Numbered from the stretch's first letter, positions 8,723 through 17,469 are shown. The stretch: DNA of 64,000 nt from Microterricola viridarii (GCF_001542775.1 NZ_CP014145.1:2480001-2544000); one strand, 5' to 3'. Notes: generated by a model not told the origin, from the letters alone. Numbers and translations are program-made.

Positions 8723-9568
8723 TCAGCCGCCGAGCCGGATGGCGACGATGCCGCTGACCGCGACAACCGTCGCGGTCAGCCGCCAGGGGCTGAATCGCTC
8801 GCGGAACACGAAGTAGCCGATCACGCCGGCGGCGAGCACACCGGTCTCGCGCAGCGCAGACACGACGGCGAGCGGCGCGATCGACTGAGCCCAGACGACG
8901 ATCGTGTAGGCAACGAGCGAGAGGATGCCGCCGAGAGCACCCATCGGCGCATGCGTCCGCATGTCACGCAGCATCCCGGAACGGTCCCGCGAGAGCATGA
9001 AACAGACGAGCGGCAGCGTCACCCCTTGCACAAGGAACAGCCACGCGGCGTATCCGAGCGGATCACCGGCGACTCGCACCCCCATGCCGTCGATCACCGA
9101 GTAGGCGGTGATCGTGACACCGACGGCGATCGCCATGAGGGTGCCACCCCCGGCGTTTCGGCTTTTTGGGGTCCACGACAGCGCGAGCAACGACACGGCC
9201 ACAACCGCGACACCTGCCAACTGCGGCGGCGTCATCCGTTCGCCGAGCAGAGTCGTGGAGATCAATGCGACACCGAGCACGGCGATGCCACGGGTGAGTG
9301 GATAGGTCTTGCCGAACTCCGATTTCGCGTAGGCGGCCGTCAGCAACACGAGGTAGAGCGTCTGCACGGCTGCCGACACCAGCAGGTAGGGCCAGGCTGC
9401 GGCGGGCGGGAACGGCAGCAGGACGCAGCCGATCGCCCCGATGACGAGGTAGACAAGGCCGATCAGGGCCGAGGAGACGAGACGCGCCGGAATCGCCTTG
9501 GCGATCGCGTTCCAGGTTCCGTGCAGCAGGGCAGCGCCGAGCACAGCGAGGAGGACGGCGGTGCTCAC
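8723..9568 (-). CDS. EamA/DMT-family transporter
   Basis: The protein has about 281 residues with roughly ten hydrophobic segments in two EamA halves, beginning LLAVLGAALLHGTWNAIAK and ending with VVAVSGIVAIRLGG. It is an inner-membrane drug/metabolite-superfamily carrier. It faces the ThDP gene end to end and diverges from the FAH-RraA operon, so it may export or import a pathway compound, but nothing in the sequence fixes the substrate. GTG 9568 is chosen to place the start just before the first helix. A GTG at 9643 in the same frame is possible but adds a polar, low-complexity leader. Confidence 0.82.
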   Translation of the reverse strand: MSTAVLLAVLGAALLHGTWNAIAKAIPARLVSSALIGLVYLVIGAIGCVLLPFPPAAAWPYLLVSAAVQTLYLVLLTAAYAKSEFGKTYPLTRGIAVLGVALISTTLLGERMTPPQLAGVAVVAVSLLALSWTPKSRNAGGGTLMAIAVGVTITAYSVIDGMGVRVAGDPLGYAAWLFLVQGVTLPLVCFMLSRDRSGMLRDMRTHAPMGALGGILSLVAYTIVVWAQSIAPLAVVSALRETGVLAAGVIGYFVFRERFSPWRLTATVVAVSGIVAIRLGG

Positions 9569-9810
9569 GCCGTGAGGTTCCGCGGCTCGGTGCTGCCGCG
9601 CATCGTCACTCCGAACCGGGGTGAACTGTTCATTCGGCCTCACGCTCCTTCGCTGATCCTTGCGCCGCCGTCACTCTAGGTGACGTTGATGTTTACGCAA
9701 ACAAGGCGCGCCGAAGGCTCGTGCGCCAACACGCCGAAAGCGGGGCCGAGGCCCATCGGCGGCGCCGGCCGCGACCCGATGATCAAGGGAAAGACGGCGC
9801 CGAATGGGGC

Positions 9811-9838
9811 TTGCAATCCCCACCGGATCGTATATCAT
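9811..9838 (+). promoter_or_regulatory. Predicted promoter with overlapping operator for the FAH-RraA/GntR operon
   Basis: TTGCAA (9811-9816) and TATCAT (9833-9838) are spaced by 16 bases. The -10 box is inside ATCGTATATCAT (9827-9838), which matches the palindrome at 5166-5177 in 10 of 12 positions. A bound regulator would occlude the -10. Confidence 0.6.
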
Positions 9839-9866
9839 TTGGAATACCACGACGACGAGGATGTCC

Positions 9867-11417
9867 ATGTCAGAAGACACGAACCACACGGCCACCACTG
9901 ACCGCGCCGGAACGATTCCCCTTCCCGGCAAGATTATCGCGGTCCATCTCAACTACCCGTCCCGGGCCGCCCAGCGCGGGCGCACACCGGCGCAGCCGTC
10001 CTACTTCCTCAAGCCGTCGAGCTCCGTCTCCGCCACCGGTGGCACCCTCGAGCGCCCGGCCGGCACCGAGCTGCTCGCCTTCGAGGGCGAGATCGCCCTC
10101 GTCATCGGCCGAACGACCCGCCGGGTCTCTCCCGCAGAGGGCTGGGCTGCCGTCTCCGGCGTCACCGCGGCCAACGACTTCGGCGTCTACGACCTGCGCA
10201 CCGCAGACAAGGGCTCCAACCTCCGCTCCAAGGGCGGCGACGGCTTCACCCCGCTCGGACCGCGCGTCATCCCCGCCGCCGGGCTCGACCCGGCCGCCCT
10301 GCGGGTGCGCACCTGGGTCAACGGCGAGCTGGTGCAGAACGACACCACCGCCGACCTCCTCTTCCCGTTCGGCCAGCTCATCGCCGACCTGTCGCAGTTG
10401 CTCACCCTCGAGCCCGGCGACGTGATCCTCACCGGCACTCCAGCTGGCTCCTCCGTCGTGCTGCCCGGTGACGTCGTCGAGGTCGAGGTCGACGCCCCGG
10501 ATGCCGCTGGCGCCCCGAGCAGCGGCCGCCTCACGACCACGATCACGGCCGGCACCGCCGCGTTCGGCGACTTCGGCAGCAAGCCGGCCGTCGACGACCT
10601 GCAGCGCATCGAGGCGTGGGGCAGCGAGGCCGAGCACGCCGCAGCCGTCGCCGCCGGCCGGGCCAGCGCGCTCGAGAGCGCGCAGCCCGAGTCCGGCACG
10701 GTGTCCGAGCAGCCGGCATCCGTCCTCACCGACGAGATCAGGCAGCTGCTCGACGGCGTCGCCGTCGCCACCCTCTCTGTGTCGCTGCGGAAGCGCGGCT
10801 ACCACGACATCTTCATCGAGGGCGTCTCCTCCAACCACACGGGCACCCGCATGGTCGGCACCGCCAAGACGCTCCGCTTCGTGCCGTTCCGGCCCGACCT
10901 GTTCGAGCGCCACGGCGGCGGCTACAACGCCCAGAAGGTGGCCTTCGACACCGTCAACCCGGGCGAGGTGCTCGTCGTCGAGGCCCGCGGCGAGCGCGGC
11001 ACCGGAACCGTCGGCGACGTGCTCGCGCTCCGCGCCCAGGTGCGCGGCGCCGCCGGCATCGTGACCGACGGCGGCGTGCGCGACTTCGACGCCGTCGCCC
11101 AGTTCGACATCCCCGTGTTCTCGCAGGGCGCCCACCCCAGCGTGCTCGGCCGCAGGCACGTGCCGTGGGAGGTCGACGTGACCATCGCTTGCGGCGGCGC
11201 CGCGGTGCAGCCGGGCGACATCATCGTCGGCGACGGCGACGGCGTCATCGTGATCCCGCCGCAGCTGCTGGCCGAGGTCGTGGCCGAGGCCGCAGAGCAG
11301 GAACGCCAGGACGCCTACGTGGCCGAGCAGGTCGCGGGCGGCGAGCCCGTCGATGGCCTGTTCCCGATGAACGCGAGCTGGAAGGCCCGCTACGCAGAAT
11401 GGGAGGGACCGCGATGA
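9867..11417 (+). CDS. Fusion of fumarylacetoacetate-hydrolase-family domain and RraA/HMG-aldolase-like domain
   Basis: The 516-residue protein has two domains. Residues about 15-235 are FAH-like (FLKPSSSVS, the metal-site segment LLAFEGEIALVIG, LEPGDVILTGTPAG), as in HpaG isomerase/decarboxylases. Residues about 280-510 are RraA-like, with GIVTDGGVRD carrying the Arg-Asp pair used by class II HMG/CHA aldolases and oxaloacetate decarboxylases. Classical HpaG has two FAH domains; here the second is replaced. ATG 9867 is chosen because GAGG lies six bases upstream; ATG 9861 abuts it. Its stop overlaps the GntR start as ATGA. Decarboxylation or isomerisation in meta-cleavage is inferred. Confidence 0.85.
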   Translation: MSEDTNHTATTDRAGTIPLPGKIIAVHLNYPSRAAQRGRTPAQPSYFLKPSSSVSATGGTLERPAGTELLAFEGEIALVIGRTTRRVSPAEGWAAVSGVTAANDFGVYDLRTADKGSNLRSKGGDGFTPLGPRVIPAAGLDPAALRVRTWVNGELVQNDTTADLLFPFGQLIADLSQLLTLEPGDVILTGTPAGSSVVLPGDVVEVEVDAPDAAGAPSSGRLTTTITAGTAAFGDFGSKPAVDDLQRIEAWGSEAEHAAAVAAGRASALESAQPESGTVSEQPASVLTDEIRQLLDGVAVATLSVSLRKRGYHDIFIEGVSSNHTGTRMVGTAKTLRFVPFRPDLFERHGGGYNAQKVAFDTVNPGEVLVVEARGERGTGTVGDVLALRAQVRGAAGIVTDGGVRDFDAVAQFDIPVFSQGAHPSVLGRRHVPWEVDVTIACGGAAVQPGDIIVGDGDGVIVIPPQLLAEVVAEAAEQERQDAYVAEQVAGGEPVDGLFPMNASWKARYAEWEGPR

Positions 11418-12160
11418 GCGACGCCACCGCCACCGCCGATGCCGGCACCGCCGCCACCACAATCGATGCGACGCTGAGCAAGGCGCAGCGCTCCTACCAG
11501 TACATCCGCGACCGCATCAACGACGGCCGCTACGTGCCGGGCTTCCGCCTGGTGCTCGGCCAGATCGCCAAGGAGCTCGACGTCAGCGTCGTGCCCGTGC
11601 GTGAGGCGATCCGGTTGCTCGAGGCCGAGGGCCTTGTCACCTTCGAGCGGAACGTCGGCGCCCAGGTCGCCATGATCAAGGAGACCGAGTACCTGCACAC
11701 CATGCAGACGCTCAGCATCGTCGAGGGCGCGGCCACCGCCCTCTCGGCGCCCTTCATCACGGCCGATCACATCGCGCGCGCCCGGGCCATCAACGAGCGC
11801 ATGATCGCGTGCCTGAATGACTTCGACCCGCGTAACTTCACCGCACTCAACCTCGAGTTCCACTCTGTCTTGTTCGAGGACTGCCCCAATCCGCACATCC
11901 TCGACCTGGTGCACCGCGGCTGGAACCGCATGAACGTGCTGCGCGACTCCAGCTTCAGCTTCGTGCCCGGCCGTGCCCGCGCCTCCGTCGAGGAGCACGA
12001 GGAGCTGCTGCGCCTGATCGAGGCGGATGCCGCCGCGCTCGAGATCGAGCTCGCGGCGCGCGCCCACCGCACCCGCACCTTGGACGCCATGCTCGCCTAC
12101 CAGGCCGAGCACAAGCGCCCCACTCCCACCCAGAACACCGACGACGCACAGGAGCGATGA
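11414..12160 (+). CDS. GntR-family transcriptional regulator (FCD type)
   Basis: A 248-residue regulator. The N-terminal winged helix spans about residues 25-90 (YVPGFRLVLGQIAKELDVSV then VPVREAIRLLEAEGLV), followed by an all-helical effector domain with FCD-type His residues (LNLEFHSVLFED, SVEEHEELLRLI). It is cotranscribed between the FAH-RraA fusion and the dehydrogenase, with overlapping starts and stops on both sides. It most likely controls the catabolic cluster, sensing a ring-cleavage product or precursor, through the GTATAC-type palindromes at 5166 and 9827. Repressor polarity is inferred. Confidence 0.93.
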   Translation: MSDATATADAGTAATTIDATLSKAQRSYQYIRDRINDGRYVPGFRLVLGQIAKELDVSVVPVREAIRLLEAEGLVTFERNVGAQVAMIKETEYLHTMQTLSIVEGAATALSAPFITADHIARARAINERMIACLNDFDPRNFTALNLEFHSVLFEDCPNPHILDLVHRGWNRMNVLRDSSFSFVPGRARASVEEHEELLRLIEADAAALEIELAARAHRTRTLDAMLAYQAEHKRPTPTQNTDDAQER

Positions 12161-13662
12161 AAACCATGAGTCACTACATCCCCGAGAACCTCCCCAGCAA
12201 GATCCAGCACTTCATCGACGGCCAGTTCGTCGACTCCGTCGGCGGCGAGACGTTCGACGTGCTCGACCCAGTGTCCAACGAGAGCTACGTGCAGGCCGCA
12301 GCCGGCCAGAAGGCCGACATCGACCTGGCCGTCGCCGCCGCCCAGCGGGCGTTCAAGTCCGGTCCGTGGCCGCGGATGCTGCCGCGCCAGCGCTCCCGCG
12401 TGCTGCACAAGATCGCCGACCTGATCGAGGCCCGCGACCAGCGCCTGGCCGAGCTGGAGACCTTCGACACCGGCCTGCCGATCACGCAGGCGCTCGGCCA
12501 GGCGCAGCGCGCCGCCGAGAACTTCCGCTTCTTCGCCGACCTGATCGTCGCCCAGCGCGACGACACCTACAAGGTTCCCGGCCGCCAGGTGAACTACGTC
12601 AACCGCAAGCCGATCGGCGTCGCCGGCCTGATCACCCCGTGGAACACCCCGTTCATGCTGGAGTCGTGGAAGCTCGCCCCTGCCCTCGCCACCGGCAACA
12701 CGGTGGTGCTGAAGCCGGCCGAATTCACGCCGCTCTCCGCATCGCTCTGGGCCGAGATCTTCCGCGAGGCCGGAGTGCCCGACGGCGTCTTCAACCTCGT
12801 CAACGGCCTGGGCGAGGAGGCGGGCGACGCGCTCGTCAAGCACCCCGATGTTCCGCTGATCTCCTTCACCGGCGAGAGCCGCACCGGCCAGATCATCTTC
12901 GGCAACGCCGCCCCGTTCCTCAAGGGCCTCTCGATGGAGCTCGGCGGCAAGTCGCCCGCCGTCGTCTTCGCCGACGCCGACATTGAGGCGGCCCTCGACG
13001 CGACCGTGTTCGGCGTGTTCTCGCTGAATGGCGAGCGCTGCACCGCCGGCAGCCGGGTGCTCGTCGAGCGCCCGATCTACGACGACTTCGTCGCCCGCTA
13101 CGCGGAGCGCGCGAAGAACATCGTCGTCGGCGACCCGCACGACCCGAAGACCGAGGTCGGCGCGCTCGTGCACCCCGAGCACTACGAGAAGGTGATGAGC
13201 TACGTCGAGATCGGCAAGACCGAGGCCCGCCTCGTCGCCGGCGGCGGCCGCCCCGAGGGGCTGGAGACCGGCAACTACGTCGCCCCCACCGTGTTCGCCG
13301 ACGTCGCACCGGATGCCCGCATCTTCCAGGAGGAGATCTTCGGGCCGGTCGTGGCGATCACCCCCTTCGACACCGATGAGGAGGCGCTCGAGCTGGCCAA
13401 CAACACCCGCTACGGCCTCGCCGCCTACATCTGGACGAACAACCTCAAGCGCGCGCACAACTTCTCGCAGTCCGTCGAGGCCGGCATGGTCTGGCTGAAC
13501 TCCAACAACGTGCGCGACCTCCGCACCCCGTTCGGCGGCGTCAAGGCGTCGGGCCTCGGCCACGAGGGCGGCTACCGCTCGATCGATTTCTACACCGACC
13601 AGCAGGCCGTGCACATCACGCTCAACGAGGCCCACTCGCCGCGTTTCGGCACCGCGAAGTAA
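12157..13662 (+). CDS. hpaE: 5-carboxymethyl-2-hydroxymuconate semialdehyde dehydrogenase (HpaE-like)
   Basis: A roughly 500-residue NAD-dependent aldehyde dehydrogenase. Visible motifs are the cofactor site FTGESRTGQ, the catalytic Glu in SMELGGKSP and the catalytic Cys in NGERCTAGSR. The N-terminus PENLPSKIQHFIDGQFVDS is like HpaE proteins. It should oxidise the ring-opened semialdehyde to the dicarboxylate. The ATG at 12157 overlaps the GntR stop; the ATG at 12166 is equally possible and better spaced from AGGAG. Its position directly before the dioxygenase gene supports the assignment over a general aldehyde dehydrogenase. Confidence 0.9.
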   Translation: MKTMSHYIPENLPSKIQHFIDGQFVDSVGGETFDVLDPVSNESYVQAAAGQKADIDLAVAAAQRAFKSGPWPRMLPRQRSRVLHKIADLIEARDQRLAELETFDTGLPITQALGQAQRAAENFRFFADLIVAQRDDTYKVPGRQVNYVNRKPIGVAGLITPWNTPFMLESWKLAPALATGNTVVLKPAEFTPLSASLWAEIFREAGVPDGVFNLVNGLGEEAGDALVKHPDVPLISFTGESRTGQIIFGNAAPFLKGLSMELGGKSPAVVFADADIEAALDATVFGVFSLNGERCTAGSRVLVERPIYDDFVARYAERAKNIVVGDPHDPKTEVGALVHPEHYEKVMSYVEIGKTEARLVAGGGRPEGLETGNYVAPTVFADVAPDARIFQEEIFGPVVAITPFDTDEEALELANNTRYGLAAYIWTNNLKRAHNFSQSVEAGMVWLNSNNVRDLRTPFGGVKASGLGHEGGYRSIDFYTDQQAVHITLNEAHSPRFGTAK

Positions 13663-13698
13663 CCCCCGACATTGTCACTCAAGGAAGAGAACACCAGC

Positions 13699-14814
13699 AT
13701 GACCGAACCCATCATCACCTCTGACAGCCCGATCGCCGTGCCAGCCAACCGCATCGCGACGCCCACGTCGCCCGCGCCCGACATCCTGCGCTGCGCCTAC
13801 ATGGAGCTCATCGTCACCGACCTCGCCGCCTCGCGCGCGTTCTACGTCGACGTGCTCGGCCTGGTCGTCACCGAGGAGGACGACGAGGTTGTCTACCTGC
13901 GCAGCTTCGAGGAGTTCATCCACCACAACCTGGTGCTGCGCAAGGGCGCCGTCGCCGCTGTCGCCGCCTTCAGCTACCGCGTGCGCAGCCCCCAGGAGCT
14001 CGACGCGGCCGTCGCGTTCTACACCGAGCTCGGATGCCGCGTGGAGCGCAACCCGAACGGCTACAACAAGGGCATCGGCGACTCGGTGCGCGTCGAGGAC
14101 CCGCTGGGCTTCCCCTATGAGTTCTTCTACGACGTCGAGCACGTCGAGCGCCTCGCCTGGGCCTACCACCTGCAGACCCCCGGCTGCCTGGTGCGCCTGG
14201 ACCACTTCAACCAGGTCACCCCGGACGTGCCCCGCGCCGTCGCCTACATGGAAGACCTCGGGTTCCGAGTGACCGAGGACATCCAGGACGGCGAGGGCAC
14301 CACCTACGCCGCGTGGATGCGCCGCAAGCCCACCGTGCACGACACCGCCATGACCGGCGGCGACGGCCCCCGCATGCACCACGTCGCGTTCGCCACGCAC
14401 GAGAAGCACAACATCATCGCGATCTGCGACAAGCTGGGCGCCCTGCGCATGTCTGACAGCATCGAGCGCGGACCGGGCCGCCACGGCGTCTCGAACGCGT
14501 TCTACCTGTACTTGCGCGACCCGGACGGCCACCGCGTCGAGATCTACACGCAGGACTACTACACCGGCGACCCCGACAACCCCGTCGTCACCTGGGACGT
14601 GCACGACAACCAGCGCCGCGACTGGTGGGGCCACGCGGTCGTGCCCAGCTGGTACACCGAGGCCTCGCTGGTGCTCGACCTCGACGGCAAGCCGCAGCCG
14701 CTGGTCACCCGCACCGACGACTCCGAGATGGCCGTGACCATCGGTGCCGACGGCTTCTCGTACACCCGCGAGGGCGACCAGAGCGACGGCTTCAAGCTCG
14801 GCAACACGCTCTAA
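13699..14814 (+). CDS. hpaD: 3,4-dihydroxyphenylacetate (homoprotocatechuate) 2,3-dioxygenase
   Basis: A 371-residue type I extradiol dioxygenase with two vicinal-oxygen-chelate domain pairs. Metal ligands are His about 169 (VRLDHF), His about 228 (RMHHVAF) and Glu about 281 (RVEIYTQDYY). The 59- and 53-residue spacings equal those of the Brevibacterium fuscum enzyme (His155, His214, Glu267), which strongly supports the identity. It opens the aromatic ring between C2 and C3. The ATG at 13699 has AAGGAAGAGA upstream; the earlier TTG at 13672 would include that site. It is last in its operon and is followed by an intrinsic terminator. Confidence 0.95.
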   Translation: MTEPIITSDSPIAVPANRIATPTSPAPDILRCAYMELIVTDLAASRAFYVDVLGLVVTEEDDEVVYLRSFEEFIHHNLVLRKGAVAAVAAFSYRVRSPQELDAAVAFYTELGCRVERNPNGYNKGIGDSVRVEDPLGFPYEFFYDVEHVERLAWAYHLQTPGCLVRLDHFNQVTPDVPRAVAYMEDLGFRVTEDIQDGEGTTYAAWMRRKPTVHDTAMTGGDGPRMHHVAFATHEKHNIIAICDKLGALRMSDSIERGPGRHGVSNAFYLYLRDPDGHRVEIYTQDYYTGDPDNPVVTWDVHDNQRRDWWGHAVVPSWYTEASLVLDLDGKPQPLVTRTDDSEMAVTIGADGFSYTREGDQSDGFKLGNTL

Positions 14815-14834
14815 GCGCGCGTCGACCCGCATAA

Positions 14835-14876
14835 GATGCGTGGGCCAGGGATCATTCCCGGGCCCACGCATTTTTC
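14835..14876 (+). terminator. Intrinsic terminator after the dioxygenase gene
   Basis: ATGCGTGGGCC (14836-14846) pairs with GGCCCACGCAT (14861-14871) and is followed by a run of T. A further GGGA/TCCC pairing lies inside the loop. Confidence 0.85.
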
Positions 14877-14965
14877 GTGGGCTGACGCAGCCCCCGGATG
14901 CCGCCCGGGCGCGCGGCATCCGTGGGCCGACGCAGCCCCCGGATGCCGCCCGGGCGCGCGGCATC
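14876..14965. repeat. Two tandem 45-bp units, each containing a GGATGCCGC/GCGGCATCC hairpin
   Basis: Positions 14876-14920 and 14921-14965 differ at one base. Each unit can form a 9-bp GGATGCCGC stem around a CCGGGCGC loop. The block directly follows the terminator and is non-coding. Confidence 0.85.
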
Positions 14966-14997
14966 CGCGTCAGGCATGCTGTGCCAGGTTTGACGGC

Positions 14998-15097
14998 GGG
15001 CCTTCGGTCGCTGGCGCTCCCTCCATCCGGCCTGCAGCGCCTCGCCTGGCCTCTCTCCACGGCGGCTGAGGGATCGAGGAACGAGCGACCGAAGCCC
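14998..15097. repeat. Intergenic element with inverted ends, member of a dispersed CTTCGGTCGCTGGCGCTCCC family
   Basis: The left end GGGCCTTCGGTCGCT (14998-15012) pairs with AGCGACCGAAGCCC (15084-15097). The left 24 bases recur exactly at 17372-17395, and related CTTCGGTCGCAAGCTCCCTC strings occur near 27366 and 27570. Positions 14966-15220 hold this element and the DnaA-box-like site, with no gene. Confidence 0.6.
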
Positions 15098-15162
15098 GGT
15101 TTCCAACCCGACCACCCCTCACCGCACGCCCCTACACCCACCCACCGACAAACCATGAAAAG

Positions 15163-15171
15163 TTATCCACA
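15163..15171 (+). other. Single DnaA-box match TTATCCACA
   Basis: A perfect consensus DnaA box lies 50 bases before the HNH gene. No second box was noticed nearby, so this is not evidence for an origin; it may be chance. Confidence 0.3.
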
Positions 15172-15220
15172 CCAGCCATTTTTCTCGGGAATGACTTGCT
15201 TTTCACCGTAAAATAGAACC

Positions 15221-16651
15221 ATGGGAAGCGCGACGGAGCACCTGGCTGAGGCACAGTCTCACCTGTCCGCCGCCCTCGCTGTTTCCGACCCGCGGATGCT
15301 GCACGACGACGCCCTGCTCGAGCTCACCGCGACCGTCGAAGCCGCCGGCCGCGTCGTCGACGCCCTCCGGCTGAAGACCGCCGGCGAGGTCGCGTTCCGC
15401 TCCCGCCGCGAGCTCGGCGAGGACCGCCTGTCAGCGAAGAAGGGCTGCCGCAACGCCGTGGAACTCCTGGCTCGGATCACGCTGGCATCCGAGCGCACCC
15501 TCACCCAGCGGATGCGGGTGGGTGAGGCGATGAGGCCGCGCACCGCACTGACCGGAGACACCCTCCCGGCCGCATTCCCCGCAGCATCTGCCGCCCTCCG
15601 CTCCGGCATCCTCGGCTACGACAGCGCCCTGGCCATCATCGACACCCTCGCCCCGATCCGGGCCCGGGTCGGGGACCTCAACCTGGAACGGGCCGAGCAC
15701 GCTCTCGTCGCCGCCGCGACCGGCCCCACGATCGAGTCGCCGCTGCCATTCCCGGCCGACGAGGTCCGCGGGCAGGCGCGTGTTTGGGAACAAGTGTTGG
15801 ACCCGGACGGCACCGAACCCGTCGAGGAACGTGCCATGCAGGCCCGGGGTATCAGCGCCGGCCTCACCCGCGACGGTCTCGTGCATCGCAGGATGGCCCT
15901 GCTGCCCGAGATCGACGCCAAGTTCGAGACACTGTTGAACGCGTACCTGAACCCGCGCAGCAAACCCACCTTCACCGACGCCGACCCGGACGCCCCGAAA
16001 GACCCGCGCGCCACGGCGCAGGCCCGGCATGACGTGTTCGCCAGCCTGATCGACGGTGCCGCCCGTTCCGCCGACGCGCCCCGGATCGGCGGGGCGGCCC
16101 CGACGGTGCTGGTCTCGGTGCGGCAGGCCGACCTCGACCGGCGCTGCGGTGCCGGATTCATCGAGGGCTGCGACGCGGCCCTGTCGATGCGGGCGGTCGA
16201 GCAGTTCGTCTGCGCCGGCGGCACCCAAACCGTCCTCATCGGCGACGACGGCCGGCTGGTCAGTTTGAGCACGTCGGATCGGGTCTTCAACGCCCAGCAG
16301 CGGCGGGCGATCACCCTGCGTGACGGCGGGTGCATCATTCCGGGGTGCACGATCCCGGCTGCCTGGTCCGAGATCCACCACGTCATCGCCCACCGCGACG
16401 GGGGCAAAACGGACGTCTGCAACGGCGTGCTGTTGTGCTGGTTACACCACCGCACCATTGAGACCAGCGGTTGGCGCATCCTGATGATCGACGGGGTTCC
16501 GCACGTGAAACCGCCGCCCTGGCTCCGCGGTGGCCGCTCCGAGGCCGAGACGCCGTGGCGAAGAACCACGAAGTCCCGCACCCAGCTCGCCGACCTCTGC
16601 GAACAGCAGCTCGAGCATCAGAGCGAACCCCAACCCGTGCTCGTCGAATAG
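15221..16651 (+). CDS. DUF222 / HNH endonuclease-signature protein
   Basis: The 476-residue protein has an N-terminal DUF222 region (about residues 30-330) and a C-terminal HNH domain at about 370-425. The HNH domain has CIIPGC, the key SEIHHVIAHRDGG and the LCWLHHRTIE segment, so Zn/metal ligands look intact. These genes are multicopy and mobile in actinobacteria (REP13E12-like) and are thought to be homing-type or dispersed elements; the cellular role is not established. It stands alone, flanked by dispersed repeats on both sides (14998 and 17372). The ATG at 15221 lacks a clear ribosome site. Confidence 0.88.
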   Translation: MGSATEHLAEAQSHLSAALAVSDPRMLHDDALLELTATVEAAGRVVDALRLKTAGEVAFRSRRELGEDRLSAKKGCRNAVELLARITLASERTLTQRMRVGEAMRPRTALTGDTLPAAFPAASAALRSGILGYDSALAIIDTLAPIRARVGDLNLERAEHALVAAATGPTIESPLPFPADEVRGQARVWEQVLDPDGTEPVEERAMQARGISAGLTRDGLVHRRMALLPEIDAKFETLLNAYLNPRSKPTFTDADPDAPKDPRATAQARHDVFASLIDGAARSADAPRIGGAAPTVLVSVRQADLDRRCGAGFIEGCDAALSMRAVEQFVCAGGTQTVLIGDDGRLVSLSTSDRVFNAQQRRAITLRDGGCIIPGCTIPAAWSEIHHVIAHRDGGKTDVCNGVLLCWLHHRTIETSGWRILMIDGVPHVKPPPWLRGGRSEAETPWRRTTKSRTQLADLCEQQLEHQSEPQPVLVE

Positions 16652-16660
16652 CACCTGCGC

Positions 16661-17080
16661 TCACAACGAATCCCGCGCACCCCGTTCCCGCGATGCGGTG
16701 ATAAATCCGGCAACACTCAGGCCCAATGCCGCCATCGCTGCCAGCACATTGGGCGTACCCAGCTCGATGTACGTCGTCCTGATTCGCTGTCCGTCCTTCA
16801 GCTGCCAGTTGCACACGAGCTGAAACGGAAGCAATATGTAGTGCGTCTCGGGGCGAACAGGATCACCTCCAGGCGTAACGGCCACCTCACGCAGTGGACT
16901 TGTTGTGCCCTCGGTTGTCGTTCTGGTCGTGCAGTCGGCGACCGAGTACCGAGCAGAGCCAGCCCAGGACATGAACGCCAAAGCGCCCGCACCGAGCGCA
17001 ACGAGGACCCAGAGCATCGACAGAGTCCTGAGCGCGAAAATGGGCCACGTCAAGGTGCTGCCAGAATTGTCGCTCCCCAT
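16661..17080 (-). CDS. Hypothetical two-helix membrane protein
   Basis: The 139-residue product has a hydrophobic segment at about 15-38 and another at about 108-128, with an extracytoplasmic stretch between holding two Cys (ADCTTRT and LVCNWQL). I do not recognise the family. It is convergent with the HNH gene, with nine bases between stops. Codon use resembles neighbours and no competing frame is better. The protein looks like a small surface-exposed membrane protein of unknown role. Confidence 0.6.
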   Translation of the reverse strand: MGSDNSGSTLTWPIFALRTLSMLWVLVALGAGALAFMSWAGSARYSVADCTTRTTTEGTTSPLREVAVTPGGDPVRPETHYILLPFQLVCNWQLKDGQRIRTTYIELGTPNVLAAMAALGLSVAGFITASRERGARDSL

Positions 17081-17371
17081 GCGCTGAGGCTAGGTACGGC
17101 GTGCCTCCCTGTCTCTACCCCAAGTGGGGGTGCCTCCGCCACAAGTGGGGCGGCTCAATCGGTTGGTTCAGCGCCTGTTACCTTGGCATCCAATCGATCG
17201 GACTCCATTGCCGCCGATCGTGAAACTGACCGTCATGACCTCGTTCGTTGAATCAGTCGTTTCTTAAACCCGGGCGACACCGTGCGTGGACGTTCACAGA
17301 CGGCAATTCTCAGGGCCTGAACTCGGTGCGCCACGAGACCAGCACAACCCGGTCGGGCAACGCGCTCAGGG

Positions 17372-17464
17372 CTTCGGTCGCTGGCGCTCCCTCCAGCCAG
17401 CGTGCGGAGGCCAGCCAGCGTGCGGAGGCCAGCCAGCGTGCGGAGGCCAGCCAGCGCGGAGTGA
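17372..17464. repeat. Dispersed repeat copy followed by an 18-bp tandem repeat
   Basis: 17372-17395 repeats the 24-bp end of the element at 15002. From 17393 the 18-bp unit CCAGCCAGCGTGCGGAGG is present three times exactly (to 17446) plus a partial fourth copy to about 17464. The region 17081-17469 otherwise holds no convincing gene. Confidence 0.85.
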
Positions 17465-17469
17465 AGCGC

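Noticed and set aside
10616..11413. An N-terminal extension of the GntR protein
   Set aside because: The frame is open only because it shadows the FAH-RraA gene; ATG 11414 with ATGA overlap fits the family length.
15163..15171. A replication origin at the DnaA box
   Set aside because: Only one box was seen, with no AT-rich unwinding region and no dnaA/dnaN genes.
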